Of a stretch of DNA of 64,000 bases, positions 62,161-64,000 are shown one piece after another; within the stretch, counting starts at the first letter, position 1, and each line of letters opens with the position of its first letter. A model generated the notes under the pieces. That model had not been told where the DNA came from and ran no database searches. It was given only the letters and a program-made list of their open reading frames with translations. The stretch is taken from positions 81,232 through 145,231 of the forward strand of contig JACATO010001526.1 in the NCBI GenBank assembly GCA_018389105.1. Reading direction: 5' to 3'. Position numbers and translations under genes: made by a program. The DNA is from Nautilus pompilius (Eukaryota > Mollusca > Cephalopoda > Nautilida > Nautilidae).

Positions 62161-64000
62161 CGGACTGGGGAAACTACACCATAAATACATTGACCGAAGC
62201 TTTACCATAAAAGTGGGGTTTTCTTAAAAGAAAAAAAACAAACAAAAAAACAAACTGACTTTGACTGTTATTCTCATTTCTGGTTTGAAAATCGTACTGT
62301 ACGATGGCGATAGACCGACAACTTCCATCAGACAAATTCTGAAAGCTTGATGTTATCAAACTAATCCGGTAAAATCACGGTGACTGTTAATATTTCAAAG
62401 TGAGATAGCTGTCACGTGTATTATATTCTTTTAAAACTGACGCCATTTTATTAAGTTTATGCAAATTTGCACTTGAAATTATTGGTTGTTCAGGAGCATA
62501 AGGCGACCAGCGAGACGATAGTGTGATGTCGCCCTGGGCCCTGATCACGAAGCTAAGCTATCAAGATGCCGACACTCTGTTGTTATTACTGTTGTAGCCT
62601 TTTTTTCCCCCTTAAAGCATCAGTTAACATTTTAGAATCTAGATTTAAAGCACAGAAGGAAGACTTTCTTCCCTCATCAGCAGGACCTTCCTCCTCGCCG
62701 AGTTTTCCAACCGTAGCGCTCTTTCTTCTTGACGCTCTGCAGTCAAGGTCTTCCTGTAATGGCGAACCAACCATCCATCTCTAGATCTCTTTAAATTGTC
62801 ATTCATCATTTTTAACAACTCTACTTAAAGTCTATTTCTCTTCACTTGAAATATTGTGATCTTTTCACTCGGAAACGTACGCGACCTTACCGGCGTTAAT
62901 ACGGGCCTTCGAAAAGCCGAACAGCTATTTGTAAAATCGAATACCATTGGTTGCCATGCCATTCTTTACTAAACACGTTCTATGGTTGGCTGAAAAAGGG
63001 TAATTTAAAACTGGGGCTCGTTATTAAAATTAAAGAAGGATACCAGGAAGAAGAAAAAAGCAATATATTCGCACAGATGCGGGATCTGTTATTTAATGTT
63101 TGAGAGCATGAACACTTAACTTTCTGTGTGAGCCTGTGCATAGATTCTCCTGTACTGTCGTGTGTTATACTACGCTAGCCCAGGGCTTAGAATGGAGAAA
63201 ATCTGTACACAGAATTTTTTCCTTCATATACTGAATACCAACTCAACAAACCTACAAAACAGCACAATGTAAACGAGTGATCTGCAGTCCAGAAGATTAC
63301 TTACTGTTTCGCATATCGTGATAAGTATCGACCCATTCAGTAAACTTCTTTAGGATCACCATTTCTTTAGCTGCAAAGGTTTCATCCGTTTAATGATTGT
63401 TTACATTCTTTTTCTAATTATATTTCCTAATTTCCAGATAAAGTATTGATAGAATGAAGATTTTTCCAAATGAAGCTTTGCACAGTCATAAAAAAGAAAT
63501 CTGAATCCAACATATAGGAAAGATTAAGTATAATTTCTGGAATAGGACAGGCACTGGGCTACGACAGAACAGAAAGGATCCAGAAGAATTTAGAAAGAGT
63601 TCTTTGAACAGTGATGCGATAAAAGATCTCGTTTATGTTAATGTGAAACCATTTAAGGAGCCGGCCTTGTAGTACGACCTTTGTATTGCAGCGAGGGTAT
63701 TCAGATCTAATAATAAAGAAACGTTAGCTACATCCACGCTAGATCCCAAGAGTCGTTAATGGCAGTTGTCTAGTAGTTTTGTTGTACATGTTTTACACTT
63801 CTGTGGATCGCTGCTACCATAGCGCCAACTAGTTCGCTAAACCGTCTGTCTGATCTTCTTGGATCCACTGGGTCCTTCCTGCTGACGACGAGCCTCGTTC
63901 TGAGATTAAAAAAAAAAAAATTGACGCCCAGAATATTCTCTCTTTCTCTCTCTCTTTTCTTTTTCTAATTTTAGTTACTAAAAAAAAATCTAAAGCGGGC

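Larger units (their letters stand above)
60721..64000. other. Intron or intergenic DNA right of the LINE
   Basis: No gene was recognised. It holds the CpG-rich block at 61480-62160, poly(A) and poly(T) runs, and a CT-rich tract near 63930-63970. I looked for a TN-domain exon of NK4 on the minus strand and did not find one. Confidence 0.5.

Noticed and set aside
58646-64000. NK4 exon 1 with a TN (FSVKDIL-type) motif
   Set aside because: I searched the minus strand by eye and found no convincing match. It probably lies beyond the window.

Overview
The window is a eukaryotic, gene-poor stretch from an invertebrate animal with a repeat-rich genome. The evidence is one spliced homeobox exon, long AT-rich non-coding DNA, several kilobase-scale minisatellites, many (CA)n, (GA)n and (TTA)n tracts, and decayed LINE, DNA-transposon and virus-like elements. 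No bacterial features (operons, Shine-Dalgarno sites, CRISPR) are present. The transposon protein family and the conserved NK4 C-terminus suggest a protostome such as a mollusc or chelicerate, but the sequence does not settle this.

The only confidently functional gene is on the minus strand at 58119-58645. It is the 3' coding exon of an NK4/Nkx2-5 (tinman-class) heart and mesoderm transcription factor. The exon carries a complete NK2-class homeodomain, the NK2-specific domain and a terminal GIRAW motif, and it starts at a clear splice acceptor. Exon 1 with the expected TN domain was not found up to 64000. Upstream of the exon (58646-64000) lie a decayed LINE reverse transcriptase (about 59780-60720), a solitary copy of a minisatellite unit (59438-59480), a CpG-rich block, and two GATA/NK-core composite sites.

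Three older mobile elements stand out. (1) 17488-19875 is a complete DNA transposon with 13-bp perfect terminal inverted repeats beginning CACTG, a TTA target duplication and a frameshifted zinc-finger transposase-like gene on the minus strand. (2) 22888-30960 is an AT-rich block, coded entirely on the minus strand, with broken remains of a family B DNA polymerase, a capsid-like protein, a fibre-like protein and small ORFs. It looks like a dead Polinton/Maverick or adintovirus-like element. (3) The LINE fragment lies at 59780-60720. Four short tRNA-derived SINE-like segments are scattered.

Tandem arrays make up much of the rest: a CA-rich array ending in (CG)n (1205-2331), a (GC)n tract opening a TG-rich array (7949-8845), a 32-bp minisatellite (13804-16462), a 36-bp minisatellite (36980-39175), a 39-bp array open in frame (47335-47958), and assorted microsatellites. 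The 36-bp and 39-bp arrays create long open frames because their period is a multiple of three. The 36-bp one is almost certainly not a gene. The 39-bp one has an acceptor-like start and a stop codon overlapping AATAAA, so it is a weak exon candidate.

The remaining DNA is intergenic or intronic with no recognisable gene. CpG-rich patches near 33100-33560, 34140-34640, 48400-48960, 51500-52070 and 61480-62160 may be regulatory.
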